58,381 bases of DNA from CAMWXW01 sp051650105 (GCA_051650105.1 JBOFIJ010000010.1:1-58381), one strand, 5' to 3'; positions 16,472 through 26,364 are shown, counted from the stretch's first letter. Made by a program: numbers and translations. Notes: generated from the sequence alone by a model not told the origin.

Positions 16472-18295
16472 ATGTTACAAAATACTCGTATAACTACTAT
16501 GGAACAGCTTTTTGAAGCAGGCATGAATGGATATAATGTATATAGTAAAGAAGATGGACAACTCATTGCTTTTTTAGAAAGTGTGCATCCACACAAGACA
16601 ATATTACCCCGTTTTACAACTAATCCAAAAGAATTACAAGAAACATTTATTACCTTCTTCTCCTCTGCTATTGAAGATGTTTTTGCCTATTCTTATGGTG
16701 AATCCATCAAAGAGTATCTCATTCAGCATTTTTCTTCACAGTACTTTCTTAAACCCTTTGATATCGATTCCATCCATTTTCTTGTTAAGAAAAGTTTCTC
16801 TAAAATAAAAGCACACCATATCAAGAATCTATTCTCTATTTTTCCACAATTTATATATAAACCACAGGACTCCTTTGATATATGTGAATATCTCACACGA
16901 TTCTCAAAAGAAGAACTCGGCCATATTGCCACAACAGAACATATTTATGAAACACTCACACATCATAATCAAGGACATAGAATACACTCTGCCGAGCATT
17001 TTTTGCGTAGTATACATGCATTTCTTAAAAGTCCAAAATTACCCCCATTAGAAAAAATTTCTCCAGCGCCACATATTGTGCAGCAATATAAAGAAAGCAG
17101 TAATGAAATGCCCACAAAAACTGTGCAGGAACACGTCCATACTGCACAAGTAGTTAGCCCTGATATTCACACAAATATACCACAATCTTCCACACAAACA
17201 CTTATTCCAAAAGAAAAGATACATCCAACTACTAGTGTTATTTTAGATAATTCTCAACAACACTATACAAGCTCTGATGAACCAAAACAGCACCCACAGT
17301 ATACTCTTGAACAAGAAGATATTCTATATGAAGAAAACCCAAGCGAAGAGGAATTATTTTATCAAGATACATCTTCAACAAATGTTAATAACTCATTAAG
17401 AGAAGCTATACAGTGCACAAAAAAAGAATTTGAAAATGCACTCGCAGAAATAGAAGCACTTTTCATGAAACAAAATACCCTCTTCCCGCTACTTAATGAA
17501 CTCTTTACAGATGAGAAGAGAAATCTCTTTGCCTTTATTTCATATTATCATTCTTATCCTATTACAAAGCAACAAGGACAATTAGATGCTCTACAGCACG
17601 CCCATAGTGTGGTAAAAATGTACAAAAAACATGAACAACAGTTCTCTCAAGAAACACGCTTTGTTGTTCTCTTAACTCTTGCACAAAATTCTAACATTAT
17701 TTTAGAAAATGATTCTTCTCTTTCCACAAGAACACTTCCTGTGCTAAGAGCAATAGACAGATACCAGCATTTTCTTCCAAACTTCCCAGCTCTTCTCATT
17801 GAAATATATGAAATTGCTCTTATTGCCACTTTCAGTGAACAATATTACGATGCCCCTATGGCAAATGAAGAAGATATTGCTCTCATTTTCAGACACATCA
17901 ATATTATCTCAGCCATCTCTCTTATAAAAGAAATTAATGAAGGGAAAAATAGCCTCCTTTTTGCAAGAGAGTTTGCACAATCTTCAATTGATGATATTCA
18001 ACAATATCCAGAATATTTTAACGCCTACTATTTTCAAATTATGCTAGAAAATACAATAAACTCCATTATGGAATTAATAAGCCCTTATGAAAGAAATTCT
18101 CATTATATTTTCACTCTTATTGACCAAGTACAAAAAACATATGATTTTCAGCTAGAAAATGACAATGAGCGAGCACAATGCTTGGAATATCTTTTATATA
18201 TTCTTTCACACGCAAAAAAACTTGCAGAAGAAAATGGTACGCATTCTACGCAAACTACTTTTAAACAGCTTTTACAGCAGAAAATTACGCCTTAA
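16472..18295 (+). CDS. Large orphan protein, no recognised domain
   Basis: I do not recognise this 607-residue protein. It has no signal peptide or membrane segment. The N-terminal third (1-190) is mixed and aromatic-rich. The middle (about 195-320) is low in hydrophobics and rich in Gln, Thr, Ser, His and Glu, so probably disordered. The C-terminal part (about 320-607) looks all-helical, with repeated amphipathic helices, possibly TPR-like or a scaffold. AGGAGA lies 9 nt before ATG 16472, a strong start signal. It stands alone after the serine hydrolase. A soluble, two-domain architecture with a disordered linker would fit an adaptor or secreted effector, but nothing in the sequence shows either. 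Confidence 0.75.
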   Translation: MLQNTRITTMEQLFEAGMNGYNVYSKEDGQLIAFLESVHPHKTILPRFTTNPKELQETFITFFSSAIEDVFAYSYGESIKEYLIQHFSSQYFLKPFDIDSIHFLVKKSFSKIKAHHIKNLFSIFPQFIYKPQDSFDICEYLTRFSKEELGHIATTEHIYETLTHHNQGHRIHSAEHFLRSIHAFLKSPKLPPLEKISPAPHIVQQYKESSNEMPTKTVQEHVHTAQVVSPDIHTNIPQSSTQTLIPKEKIHPTTSVILDNSQQHYTSSDEPKQHPQYTLEQEDILYEENPSEEELFYQDTSSTNVNNSLREAIQCTKKEFENALAEIEALFMKQNTLFPLLNELFTDEKRNLFAFISYYHSYPITKQQGQLDALQHAHSVVKMYKKHEQQFSQETRFVVLLTLAQNSNIILENDSSLSTRTLPVLRAIDRYQHFLPNFPALLIEIYEIALIATFSEQYYDAPMANEEDIALIFRHINIISAISLIKEINEGKNSLLFAREFAQSSIDDIQQYPEYFNAYYFQIMLENTINSIMELISPYERNSHYIFTLIDQVQKTYDFQLENDNERAQCLEYLLYILSHAKKLAEENGTHSTQTTFKQLLQQKITP

Positions 18296-18736
18296 TTAGC
18301 TTTTTGTGCTTACTGTTAATGAAAGAATGAACATCACTATTTTTACTTTATACACTGCCATCAATATTCTTCTAACATTTTTATAAGAGTATATTGCCTT
18401 CACTATTGCTATACTTTTTTTCAGAACAAAATATATGCCCTTTCCCCATAAATTACTTATTTCCCTTTATACACTATATTGGATACAAGAAAAATAAAAT
18501 ATACTGTATATTCTCCCTAAAGCACCTGGTATAGTACCAAGAGAAACAAATACTATTTCTATCGATATCCACAATAGCAACTACGCTTATTTCTGTTTCA
18601 AGCATAGTACCCTATACCACCATTCATTCACAGCATGAACAAAACTTCCTCATCTCACGTTGTTTACCTCATTATATCGCTTTTTAGAATCCCTTTAAGG
18701 GTATCTTTCTAAAGAATATTCTCTTTTACTAAAAGC
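18296..18736. other. Intergenic region, about 440 bases, convergent genes
   Basis: This AT-rich, G-poor spacer lies between convergent genes. An imperfect nested inverted repeat (18684-18712, centred on CCCTTTAAGGG) lies 25-50 bases beyond the lipoprotein stop and could help end its transcript, but it lacks a following U-run. No gene seen. Confidence 0.4.
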
Positions 18737-19894
18737 CTATTTTTTCTTCCTGCTTAATACTCGTCCAAAGAAAACACCAACACCAAATGGAATAAATAAA
18801 ACAACCGAAAATAACACGATAAGTAACCACAATATATTACTAAATAAACTTTGCACTTGAGCAAATACTTCTTCTACTGTCGATTTTCTCATTGCCTCAA
18901 CCTGAAGAAGAATTTGAGAACGTTCTTGTTCTATCATTTCTGCTAATGCCACTCTTTGTAGCGTTATTTCTTCTGCTATTAACACCCTTTCTTGAGAAAT
19001 AAGATCACCATATTTTCCTGCTACAGAGTCCACTTCTTGTAAAAGGACATGCATTCTTTGTGTTAAAGATTTACTTATCGATTCCATCAATGCATCTCTA
19101 TCTCGTAAAATAACTTCTATATTCTTTGATGCAACATACACATTGTCCAATGTTTTCCCAAACAGTGTAGGATCTATTTCCCCGTGCAACATCATTATTT
19201 CTGTTCTCCACAATAATGTTTTCTCCATCTGCCTTGTTAATACACTCATTTTATCTGACGTATCTGTTAAAACCTCTGGCAATGTCCCCACAGTTTTTAA
19301 CGCTACTTCTTCCCCTTCATCTTGAGATTTCTTCACAGATTCAAGCCACATTGTGTATATAGGTTGCCTTACAAATTGAATTGATTCGATTGGATATTGT
19401 TCTACATAGGAAACAAGAAATTCTTTTGCCTTCTCATAGTTAGCTTTTGAAAATTGTTGTTTTGCGATAGTATCTATTTGATTGTACAGTCGATTCACTG
19501 TTTCTAAAGCATATATCCCTTCCTTACCAAAAAGCGTAGAAGACGATTTCGTAAAGTATACTTGCATTTGTGCAACAAAAGCCCATATATCCATAAATGC
19601 AATAGTTGGTTGATTTTTATAAATTGCATCTATGGCAACAGAATTTGCATATATTTTCCACAAAATTGCATTCTCTTTATAGATAACATTCTGGGATTTA
19701 TTCACTATTATATTGGCCGATTCCTCAATGCCTGCAAAGAAAATTTCACCATATTCTCTTGCCAACAAACGTAAATTTTGTTCTTCAGGAGAAAGAGGTA
19801 TAGCATCCGATTTTAATTCCAATTTTAATAAAGAACATCCTGCCAACATAACACTACAACAGAGAGCCACTACTGCACAGATATATTTTCTCAC
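18737..19894 (-). CDS. Lipoprotein with long helical region and C-terminal membrane anchor
   Basis: I place the start at GTG 19894 because GGAG lies 7 nt upstream and the product then begins with a textbook lipoprotein signal peptide (MRKYICAVVALCCSVMLAGC, lipidated Cys20); a longer frame to 19993 lacks these. The 385-residue protein has a helical body, a likely coiled coil around residues 265-350 (SKSLTQRMHVLLQEVDSV to EQERSQILLQ), then a strongly hydrophobic segment (WLLIVLFSVVLFIPFGVGVF) and a basic tail RVLSRKKK. It therefore looks anchored both by lipid and by a C-terminal membrane helix. The family is not recognised. It is divergent from era, with the two start regions about 180 bases apart. 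Confidence 0.75.
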   Translation of the reverse strand: MRKYICAVVALCCSVMLAGCSLLKLELKSDAIPLSPEEQNLRLLAREYGEIFFAGIEESANIIVNKSQNVIYKENAILWKIYANSVAIDAIYKNQPTIAFMDIWAFVAQMQVYFTKSSSTLFGKEGIYALETVNRLYNQIDTIAKQQFSKANYEKAKEFLVSYVEQYPIESIQFVRQPIYTMWLESVKKSQDEGEEVALKTVGTLPEVLTDTSDKMSVLTRQMEKTLLWRTEIMMLHGEIDPTLFGKTLDNVYVASKNIEVILRDRDALMESISKSLTQRMHVLLQEVDSVAGKYGDLISQERVLIAEEITLQRVALAEMIEQERSQILLQVEAMRKSTVEEVFAQVQSLFSNILWLLIVLFSVVLFIPFGVGVFFGRVLSRKKK

Positions 19895-20077
19895 ACTAAT
19901 TCTCCAAAGAAATAATCTCTTTATTTTCCACATGTGGTATACCATATTCTCATTATAAAACAAGGTATATTTAGTAATTTCCCAAGCACTCACTCTTACT
20001 CGCCATACCCATTATATAATTATTTCCTTGCAAAATGGCATATGTTGTTATACCTTACTACCAAGGAGTTTGTCTTT

Positions 20078-20989
20078 ATGAAAAAAGAATATCGTTGTGG
20101 CAGTGTCGCTTTAATAGGGCCAACAAATGCAGGAAAGTCTACTCTTTTAAATTCCATATTAGACCATAAAGTCTCTATTGTTACCCCTAAAGCAAATACA
20201 ACAAGAAATCAAATTATCGGAATACACACAACAGAATATATGCAAGTTGTTTTTATGGACACTCCTGGTTTTCAAACACATAAAGGTCTTTTGCAAAGGG
20301 CCATGTCTCATGCTATTACTCAAAGTAAACATGAAGCAGACATTCTTATGCTCGTTGTCGATATTCATCTTTATATTACAAGACCCCACTTCTTAGAAAA
20401 TGACCTTAACGATATTTTACATGCACTCTCGTACGAAACAAGACCTCTTTTTATTATCTTAAACAAAACGGATCTTTTCTCTGATAAAGCAAGAATGCTC
20501 CCTACTTTAGAAAAATTACATGCCATTGTTCCAAATGCTGAACTCTTTCCACTTTCTGCTATGAAAAAAGATCGCATCCACGAACTTTCTACCCTTATTT
20601 ACGAAGTATTACCAAAACAAGAAGCTCTTTACCCTAAAGACCAAATATCCACATCTCCTCTCTCTTTTATGGCAAAAGAAATTATTAGAGAGCAATTATT
20701 TCTTAAACTCGATCAAGAAGTACCATATTCTAGTGCCGTTGAAATAGACACGTGGGAAGAAGATAATATAAAAGCCGTTATTTATGCCACTATCTTTATT
20801 GATAGACCTTCTCAAAAAGCTATTATTCTTGGGAAAAAAGGTCTTACTATTAAAGAAATTGGTATTCAATCTAGGCGACGCATCCAAGAACTTTTAGAGA
20901 AGAAAGTACATCTTACTCTTTGGGTCAAGGTTCAAAAAAATTGGAGAGAAGATCCCCTTATGCTACAAGAATTTGGTATCTCTTCATAA
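20078..20989 (+). CDS. era: GTPase Era (16S rRNA/30S maturation)
   Basis: Era binds the 3' end of 16S rRNA and assists small-subunit assembly. The 303-residue protein has the G1 loop GPTNAGKS (14-21), a switch region, G3 DTPG, G4 NKTD and G5 SAMK, followed by a C-terminal KH domain (IREQLF to WVKVQKNWREDP). Length matches the family. AAGGAG lies 9 nt before ATG 20078; the upstream in-frame extension to 19934 is not needed. Its stop overlaps the start of tatD by one base (TAATG), so the two genes are coupled. Confidence 0.95.
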   Translation: MKKEYRCGSVALIGPTNAGKSTLLNSILDHKVSIVTPKANTTRNQIIGIHTTEYMQVVFMDTPGFQTHKGLLQRAMSHAITQSKHEADILMLVVDIHLYITRPHFLENDLNDILHALSYETRPLFIILNKTDLFSDKARMLPTLEKLHAIVPNAELFPLSAMKKDRIHELSTLIYEVLPKQEALYPKDQISTSPLSFMAKEIIREQLFLKLDQEVPYSSAVEIDTWEEDNIKAVIYATIFIDRPSQKAIILGKKGLTIKEIGIQSRRRIQELLEKKVHLTLWVKVQKNWREDPLMLQEFGISS

Positions 20990-21816
20990 TGAAAAAGAAA
21001 CCATTTCCAAATTTGGATGATTTCATTGTACCACAACTAGGTTGTGATTCCCACGCACATCTTTACCCAGAATATTATGAAGATTCCCTTAATACTATTG
21101 TGGAATATGCACATACTGTTGGAATAGCCAATATTATTACTATTTTTCTTAATATTGAACAATATAAGAAAGAAAAGTATCTTTTTGATACTATACCCTC
21201 TGTTTTTTTCTCTATTGGAATACATCCACACGACGCACTTACCTATACAGATGCCCTACATGAAGAGTTATATGCCATTCTTAGCGCAGATTCTCGTTGT
21301 AAAGCTGTAGGAGAGGCAGGATTAGATTATTTTGGAGAATTTCTCCCAAAAGAAATACAAGAACATGCATTCACAGCTCAAATATCTTTAGCAAAGCGAT
21401 GTTCTTTGCCGCTCATTATTCATTCAAGAGATGCTTTTGATGACACTATTTCTTTATTAGAACAACACTCTATGCAAAACCACCCCGTTGTCTGGCATTG
21501 TTATTCTGGCAATGCCACTATAGCAGAATATATTATTAAGCAAGGTTGGCATATCTCTTTTTCTGGGAACGTTTCGTACCCTTCCGCAAAAGAAATACGA
21601 CAGGCTATTCATGTTGTTCCACTAGACAAAATGCTTATTGAAACAGATTCACCCTATCTTAGCCCACAAGCAAAACGAGGGCAAAAAAACCAACCTGCAT
21701 ACATCCTTTATACTGCAGATACAATTGCACAAGAACTCAGAATGCCCTTAAAAGATATTTGGACAAAAACAGGAGAAAATGCTAGAAATCTCTTTTCTTT
21801 GCCTTCACTAACATAA
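20989..21816 (+). CDS. tatD: TatD-family metal-dependent DNase
   Basis: This 275-residue TIM-barrel hydrolase has the full TatD metal-site set: DSHAHLY (His22, His24), GEAGLDYF, IIHSRDA, WHCYSGN and ETDSPYL. Members act as 3'-5' exonucleases on DNA or as D-aminoacyl-tRNA/DNA-repair-related enzymes; the exact substrate is not visible. I start at ATG 20989, which overlaps the era stop by one base; an in-frame extension inside era (to 20920) is unlikely to be used. Confidence 0.9.
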   Translation: MKKKPFPNLDDFIVPQLGCDSHAHLYPEYYEDSLNTIVEYAHTVGIANIITIFLNIEQYKKEKYLFDTIPSVFFSIGIHPHDALTYTDALHEELYAILSADSRCKAVGEAGLDYFGEFLPKEIQEHAFTAQISLAKRCSLPLIIHSRDAFDDTISLLEQHSMQNHPVVWHCYSGNATIAEYIIKQGWHISFSGNVSYPSAKEIRQAIHVVPLDKMLIETDSPYLSPQAKRGQKNQPAYILYTADTIAQELRMPLKDIWTKTGENARNLFSLPSLT

Positions 21817-21990
21817 ACCCCTATAATTTTTATTCTCACAAATAATATCACTTATTTATCCACAAGTATTACCACTTTATTAGAGACATCTTCTTGTCTA
21901 CTTAACAATGGGCTGCCCATGTTTTTTATCTATCTTAAATATAAATAAGTATTTTTATAGTACCTGCACTGCTTATAACAAGAAAATCAG

Positions 21991-23382
21991 CTATCCTCTT
22001 CCAACTACACACATATTTTTCCATATTCCACTTTTATAACGTAATCCAAATAAAATAAGAGCAGAAAACATATATATTATAAATAATCCCCACAAATTAT
22101 ATAATGTCGCTGTCTCGGTCACTATTAAGTAAAGAGAAGGGAATATTAATGTTATACAAACAAGAATGAACATTGTCTTCATTATGTATATTGTATCCCC
22201 TGCACCTTTTAATACTCCTATAAATAAAAGCATTATCGCATCTGCTATCCCATATATCGCCGTTAATAGCATCAGTGTGGGAGCTATTGCAAAAATAGCA
22301 GCAGCACCTGAAGATGTTTTATTTGACACAAATAAACTAAATAATACAAGTGGTATTGTTACAAATAACATTGAGAAAAATGTACGCCATAATAATGCTA
22401 TATGCAATGCATTCCACAATGTTCTTTTCACAACAGAACTATTACCTTCCCCCATCGCTCTACCAACTATAATTGACACAGCGACACTTAAACCCGTAAC
22501 AGGAAGATAGCTAAATAAATCTAAAGATAATGCTATATTTGTAGCGGCTAATTCCACTTGACCTAATGCCCCTATGCCAAACATGAAAATTGTTACTCCC
22601 AATAATTCTAAGAAATTGAATGAGCCACTCGGGATACCAAAATATAGTATCCTGCGTATCAGCGCTATATCAAATGTAAAAGAAGAAAAAATACCATAGT
22701 GCTTTTCATTCTCACTAGTAAATGTATATAAAGATAAAATACAAAGCTGTATCGACCAAGATGTGACTGTTGCTATTGCAGCCCCCTGTATACCAAGTTC
22801 AGGGATTATTCCGTATCCATATATGAGAAGATAATTTAAAGGAATATTAATAATTGTTGCCACGACAACCGCAAATGTTACCACAAGAGTTCTTCCTCTT
22901 CCCGAAAAAAATGCTATGAGAGCACCATTAAAAAGAGGGATTATTGACGTATATGACAATGTATCAAAATATGCCCTCTCTAAAGGAATTAATTCTTCCG
23001 ATTGCTTTGCAAACCTGAAAATACTCTCTGAAAATAACGCTAATACAAACAATATTATAGCGCAAAAGAATGCTATAAAAACACCTTGCCACACTATTTT
23101 ACCCACTTTCTCCTCTGACTTTGCACCTATATATTGCGCTATTAGAATACCTGTGAAACCGATAATATTCATAAATGTTACATAAAACAACAAATGTGCA
23201 AAAGAAGCAGGACCAACAGCCGCAACAGAAGCAACGGAATAATGTCCTAGCAAAACTTTATCTGTAAATTCCATAATGGTTATCGATAGGTTACTTCCAA
23301 TAAGAGGCAACCCTATTCGCAAAATATCTTTATATCCACCCTTATCTTCCCATCTCTCTTTTATATTAGCAAACAATGACAC
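21991..23382 (-). CDS. MATE-family multidrug/cation antiporter
   Basis: The 463-residue protein has about twelve membrane segments in two similar halves, the MATE layout. Each half opens with the family's characteristic helix: ILRIGLPLIGSNLSITIMEF with DKVLLGHY in the first, and FGIPSGSFNFLELLGV in the second. MATE proteins export drugs, toxins or metabolites using Na+ or H+ gradients; the substrate cannot be predicted. The start is GTG at 23382 with AAAGGA 9 nt upstream. It stands alone, convergent with tatD. Confidence 0.88.
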   Translation of the reverse strand: MSLFANIKERWEDKGGYKDILRIGLPLIGSNLSITIMEFTDKVLLGHYSVASVAAVGPASFAHLLFYVTFMNIIGFTGILIAQYIGAKSEEKVGKIVWQGVFIAFFCAIILFVLALFSESIFRFAKQSEELIPLERAYFDTLSYTSIIPLFNGALIAFFSGRGRTLVVTFAVVVATIINIPLNYLLIYGYGIIPELGIQGAAIATVTSWSIQLCILSLYTFTSENEKHYGIFSSFTFDIALIRRILYFGIPSGSFNFLELLGVTIFMFGIGALGQVELAATNIALSLDLFSYLPVTGLSVAVSIIVGRAMGEGNSSVVKRTLWNALHIALLWRTFFSMLFVTIPLVLFSLFVSNKTSSGAAAIFAIAPTLMLLTAIYGIADAIMLLFIGVLKGAGDTIYIMKTMFILVCITLIFPSLYLIVTETATLYNLWGLFIIYMFSALILFGLRYKSGIWKNMCVVGRG

Positions 23383-24290
23383 GCTATACGTCCTTTCTTA
23401 AAAACTTCATGATGGTATTTGATAATTGTAGGAACGTCAATAAAAAGTATATTTTAAAAATTATTTAAAAACAATTTTAAACAATAACGCTCACGATAAT
23501 TGTACAATTAATATTCTCCATACTGTGTGAATTATCTTATTGTCAAAAACAAATAGTACTATAACTATTTACTATGCATATTCTAATATTATTGTTACAT
23601 AGCAGATCGTTAATGAGCATAACTCTCAAACACAAATACCAAAGATATCCACATTCTTTTAGATATCCTTCCACATGTGCACTGTACATTTATAACATTA
23701 TTTAATACCATACACCACCTTCTTTCACTTACTATTATCGAGTAACTCAAGTGTACTATTCATTCTTTATTCTAACTTTATTCTAAAAAAATGAAGAAGA
23801 CCAGATACATTGACATAAACATTATTTGCCGTGACTACCACACAACACTATACATATTGCTATGTGGAGTATGCCTCTTTATACCTTGCTACATAATAAT
23901 CGTTATCTGCACAAATAAATATTCTATTCTTCCTAGCAGTGAAGAATAACACAAATTTGCAATTGCGAATACCATTCTGCCAACTCTTAATGTTGGTATG
24001 AATACTATTTATTCTTATATGTAATAAACACATTATACCACAAAAAATACCTCTATCTTAGCAAAGAAGTTAACAACAGCTATATCATTAGTAATTTCAA
24101 TGCTTGTATACCATTTTCTAGAATATCTTCCTACCTTAAGTAGGTATCTATTTGATCATTATCTCTTCCAGATAGAAAAGTCTTATTATTCACTGCTTGA
24201 CTCCTCTTATTATTTGTATTATCCTCACAGTAGATGCTCTGCCATTCACATGGTACTTTTCCATACATTATTTATCCGCCCGGAGGTTTT
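23383..24290. other. Intergenic region, about 900 bases
   Basis: This is a long, very AT-rich and strongly C-over-G spacer between divergent genes (in line 23701-23760, C outnumbers G 15 to 4). Two overlapping potential hairpins lie around 23967-24003 (CCAAC/GTTGG core). A candidate promoter for the first barrel gene is listed separately. I see no gene. Confidence 0.45.
24197..24225 (+). promoter_or_regulatory. Candidate sigma-70 promoter for the first outer-membrane barrel gene
   Basis: TTGACT (24197-24202, five of six matches) and TATCCT (24220-24225) are separated by 17 nt. The start codon lies 66 nt downstream. Found by eye. Confidence 0.5.
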
Positions 24291-24995
24291 ATGAAAAGAA
24301 GCTTTTTATATGGGATATTATTCTTTTGTATTTGTATCCTACCCGTACAAGAAGTGAACGCCACTTCTCTCTCTTTCTATATGGGGGCTAAATTGGGATA
24401 TAATTACCCAATTATTGGCGGAGCAGATCCATCTCTTATATCTGGGCCAAGTGTTGCCAGAAAATTCTCTCAATCTTCCTCTTCCTCAGCATTTCCTGTA
24501 GGGCTCACAACAGGAATGTCTATACCTCTTGCCTCTTTTGTTTCCGTACGCACAAGCCTTGAATACCTCTATACCACACCATTTTCTACACTACATACGT
24601 TACCTGATAGTATAGATAACGTGCATATTGCTTTTAATGAACAAACCACCATTCATAAGCTTTTTGCTAATCTCTACTTGGATATGTATGCCACACAAAA
24701 ATTATATTTTTATGTGGGAGCCGGGATTGGTGTATCCTTTATCAGTGCTAACCTTATAGCACCTAATGGACTTAGTAATACCAAAAAGAATAGTACCGAG
24801 CTCTCATGGAATGCTGGTGGCGGTGTTGGATACCATATTACAGAAAAAATATTTATCGATTTAGGCGCTCGCTATACAGATTCTGGCTCTCTCGCTAAAC
24901 GACAATTTGCTAATGGTTCCACTCCAATAATAGAAATGCCAAAAGCTACGTATTCTAGTTTAGATATTCTTCTTACCGTTGCTTATGTGTTTTAG
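24291..24995 (+). CDS. Outer-membrane beta-barrel protein, paralogue 1
   Basis: The 234-residue product begins with a signal peptide (KRSFLYGILFFCICILPV, cut near VNA-TS) and then shows alternating polar/hydrophobic strands with many Gly, Thr and aromatic residues. Typical barrel segments are FYMGAKLGYNYP near the start, YFYVGAGIGVSF, WNAGGGVGYHITEKIFIDLG, and an aromatic end (LLTVAYVF, terminal Phe). This fits an eight-stranded porin-like barrel of the OmpA/Opa/surface-antigen type. GGAGG lies 4 nt before ATG 24291. The next gene is a paralogue in tandem. Ligand and function are unknown; a surface-exposed adhesin or porin is an inference. Confidence 0.85.
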   Translation: MKRSFLYGILFFCICILPVQEVNATSLSFYMGAKLGYNYPIIGGADPSLISGPSVARKFSQSSSSSAFPVGLTTGMSIPLASFVSVRTSLEYLYTTPFSTLHTLPDSIDNVHIAFNEQTTIHKLFANLYLDMYATQKLYFYVGAGIGVSFISANLIAPNGLSNTKKNSTELSWNAGGGVGYHITEKIFIDLGARYTDSGSLAKRQFANGSTPIIEMPKATYSSLDILLTVAYVF

Positions 24996-25069
24996 CTTCA
25001 TACAACTATATAACTATTATATTCTCCCTTGCAAATACATTGCATTGCTGGATTACCCTGGAGGTTTTT

Positions 25070-25780
25070 ATGAAAAAACACACACTTTCAATGCCTATAT
25101 TCCTTCTTCTCTTTTTCATATCATTTAATACAGCGCACGCTGCAAATACATTTTCTACATATACAGGGCTAACACTTGGTTATAATTATATGATGTTTGG
25201 GAAAAGCTCTGCTACCAACATAGAGGGCCTTGTTACAACAGATCCCTCATTTAAATATAAATCTGGGTCTGCCTCTGCTGTTTCTGTTGGTTTTGTTGCA
25301 GGGTTAACTATTCCAGTACTATCCAACATAGCCATTAGGCCTGCTTTTGAATATTCATTCACAGCTCCGTCTTCTGCTACATTCACAGCAGCTAAGCAAG
25401 ATTCATCTCTTCTATTTCAAAAATTTACAGCCAATAATAATGTCCACACGTTATTTGCAAATGCGTATGTAGATTTTTACCTCACACAGAGCGTATATCT
25501 ATACACTGGTGGGGGCCTTGGCCTGTCTATACTTAATACTCAATTTCGTAGCCCGCTTAGATCACGTACGTCCACAGCTACAAATTTTGCTTGGAATGCG
25601 GGGGTTGGGGTTGGTTACTATATTACAGAAAATGTTTTGATCGATCTTGGTGTACGATATATTGATTTTGGTTTATCAAGGAATATGTCTATTCCTCAAG
25701 GTCTTCCTCAAGACATTGTGTTCTCGAAAATTGATTTTTCCGATATTAATGTCCTACTGACTCTTGCATATAAATTCTAA
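25070..25780 (+). CDS. Outer-membrane beta-barrel protein, paralogue 2
   Basis: The 236-residue protein has a signal peptide (MKKHTLSMPIFLLLFFISF, cut near AHA-AN) and a barrel clearly related to its upstream neighbour: YTGLTLGYNYMM, YLYTGGGLGLSI, WNAGVGVGYYITENVLIDLG and final LLTLAYKF. Conserved strands and divergent loops between the copies fit tandem duplication followed by loop variation. Start context matches the first copy (GGAGG before ATG 25070). The pair is probably co-transcribed, separated by 74 nt. Confidence 0.85.
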   Translation: MKKHTLSMPIFLLLFFISFNTAHAANTFSTYTGLTLGYNYMMFGKSSATNIEGLVTTDPSFKYKSGSASAVSVGFVAGLTIPVLSNIAIRPAFEYSFTAPSSATFTAAKQDSSLLFQKFTANNNVHTLFANAYVDFYLTQSVYLYTGGGLGLSILNTQFRSPLRSRTSTATNFAWNAGVGVGYYITENVLIDLGVRYIDFGLSRNMSIPQGLPQDIVFSKIDFSDINVLLTLAYKF

Positions 25781-25790
25781 TAGGATTTTT

Positions 25791-26018
25791 ATCAAGAAAG
25801 AGTATTTTGCAATAGCATTTATCTGTTTCGTATTGTTATTTTCTCAGATTATTTTTATCTTTATGCATTTACCTAATCAAAGAAGTAGTGTAGTGGTATG
25901 GTATACTGTTGCACTACTTCTTAAAGGTCTATATCTTTCTTTTCTTATAAGAAACCCCAGGTTCAAGCACTTCGCATATATAGTATTACTTGGCACTATG
26001 AGTAGTATTCAAATATAA
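25791..26018 (+). CDS. Possible small membrane protein with non-standard start
   Basis: An open frame of about 75 residues follows the second barrel gene. It has two or three hydrophobic segments (FAIAFICFVLLFSQIIFIFM, VVWYTVALLLKGLYLSFL). No ATG, GTG or TTG begins it with a ribosome site; a TTG at 25764 lies inside the barrel gene. However, AGGATTTTTATC at 25783-25793 resembles the GAGGTTTTTATG of the barrel genes with ATG changed to ATC. Either ATC is used as a rare start, or the start codon was lost by mutation. The family is unknown. Confidence 0.35.
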   Translation: MKKEYFAIAFICFVLLFSQIIFIFMHLPNQRSSVVVWYTVALLLKGLYLSFLIRNPRFKHFAYIVLLGTMSSIQI

Positions 26019-26103
26019 CAGTTAACTGTCTCTTACATAAAGAATGGATCTCTTTAAAAAATTCTTTAGCAAGTGTCATTCCCTTCTCCTTGTAAAAATA
26101 AAA

Positions 26104-26364
26104 TTATATAAAGCTCTTTTTTTCCAGAAAATAACGTATTCTCGGTATCAAAAAAACAACACTTCTTTCAAGCACTCTGTCGTATTTTATTGGCTTACCA
26201 AAACAATAATAACTGCCCTTTATTATCACAAATACAGCAAATAATAACAGTTTTACAACGTATTTCATGTAGAATATAAAAAACAATATTGTGAGCACTG
26301 GTAATATCAAGAATATTTTACCAATATCTATTCCTTCCCGTAAATACGCTATAATTTCTGTCAC
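26104..26364 (-). CDS. Possible small membrane protein
   Basis: An 86-residue frame from GTG 26364 has two close hydrophobic segments (IFLILPVLTILFFIFYM and VVKLLLFAVFVIIKGSYY) and a basic C-terminus. Residue composition (Val, Lys, Arg, Gly) resembles other minus-strand genes here. There is no clear Shine-Dalgarno and no recognisable family, and it could be a chance frame. Confidence 0.3.
   Translation of the reverse strand: MTEIIAYLREGIDIGKIFLILPVLTILFFIFYMKYVVKLLLFAVFVIIKGSYYCFGKPIKYDRVLERSVVFLIPRIRYFLEKKSFI

Noticed and set aside
24100..24294. Plus-strand frames upstream of the first barrel gene.
   Set aside because: No ribosome site or protein-like composition; the candidate promoter and the true start lie in the same stretch.
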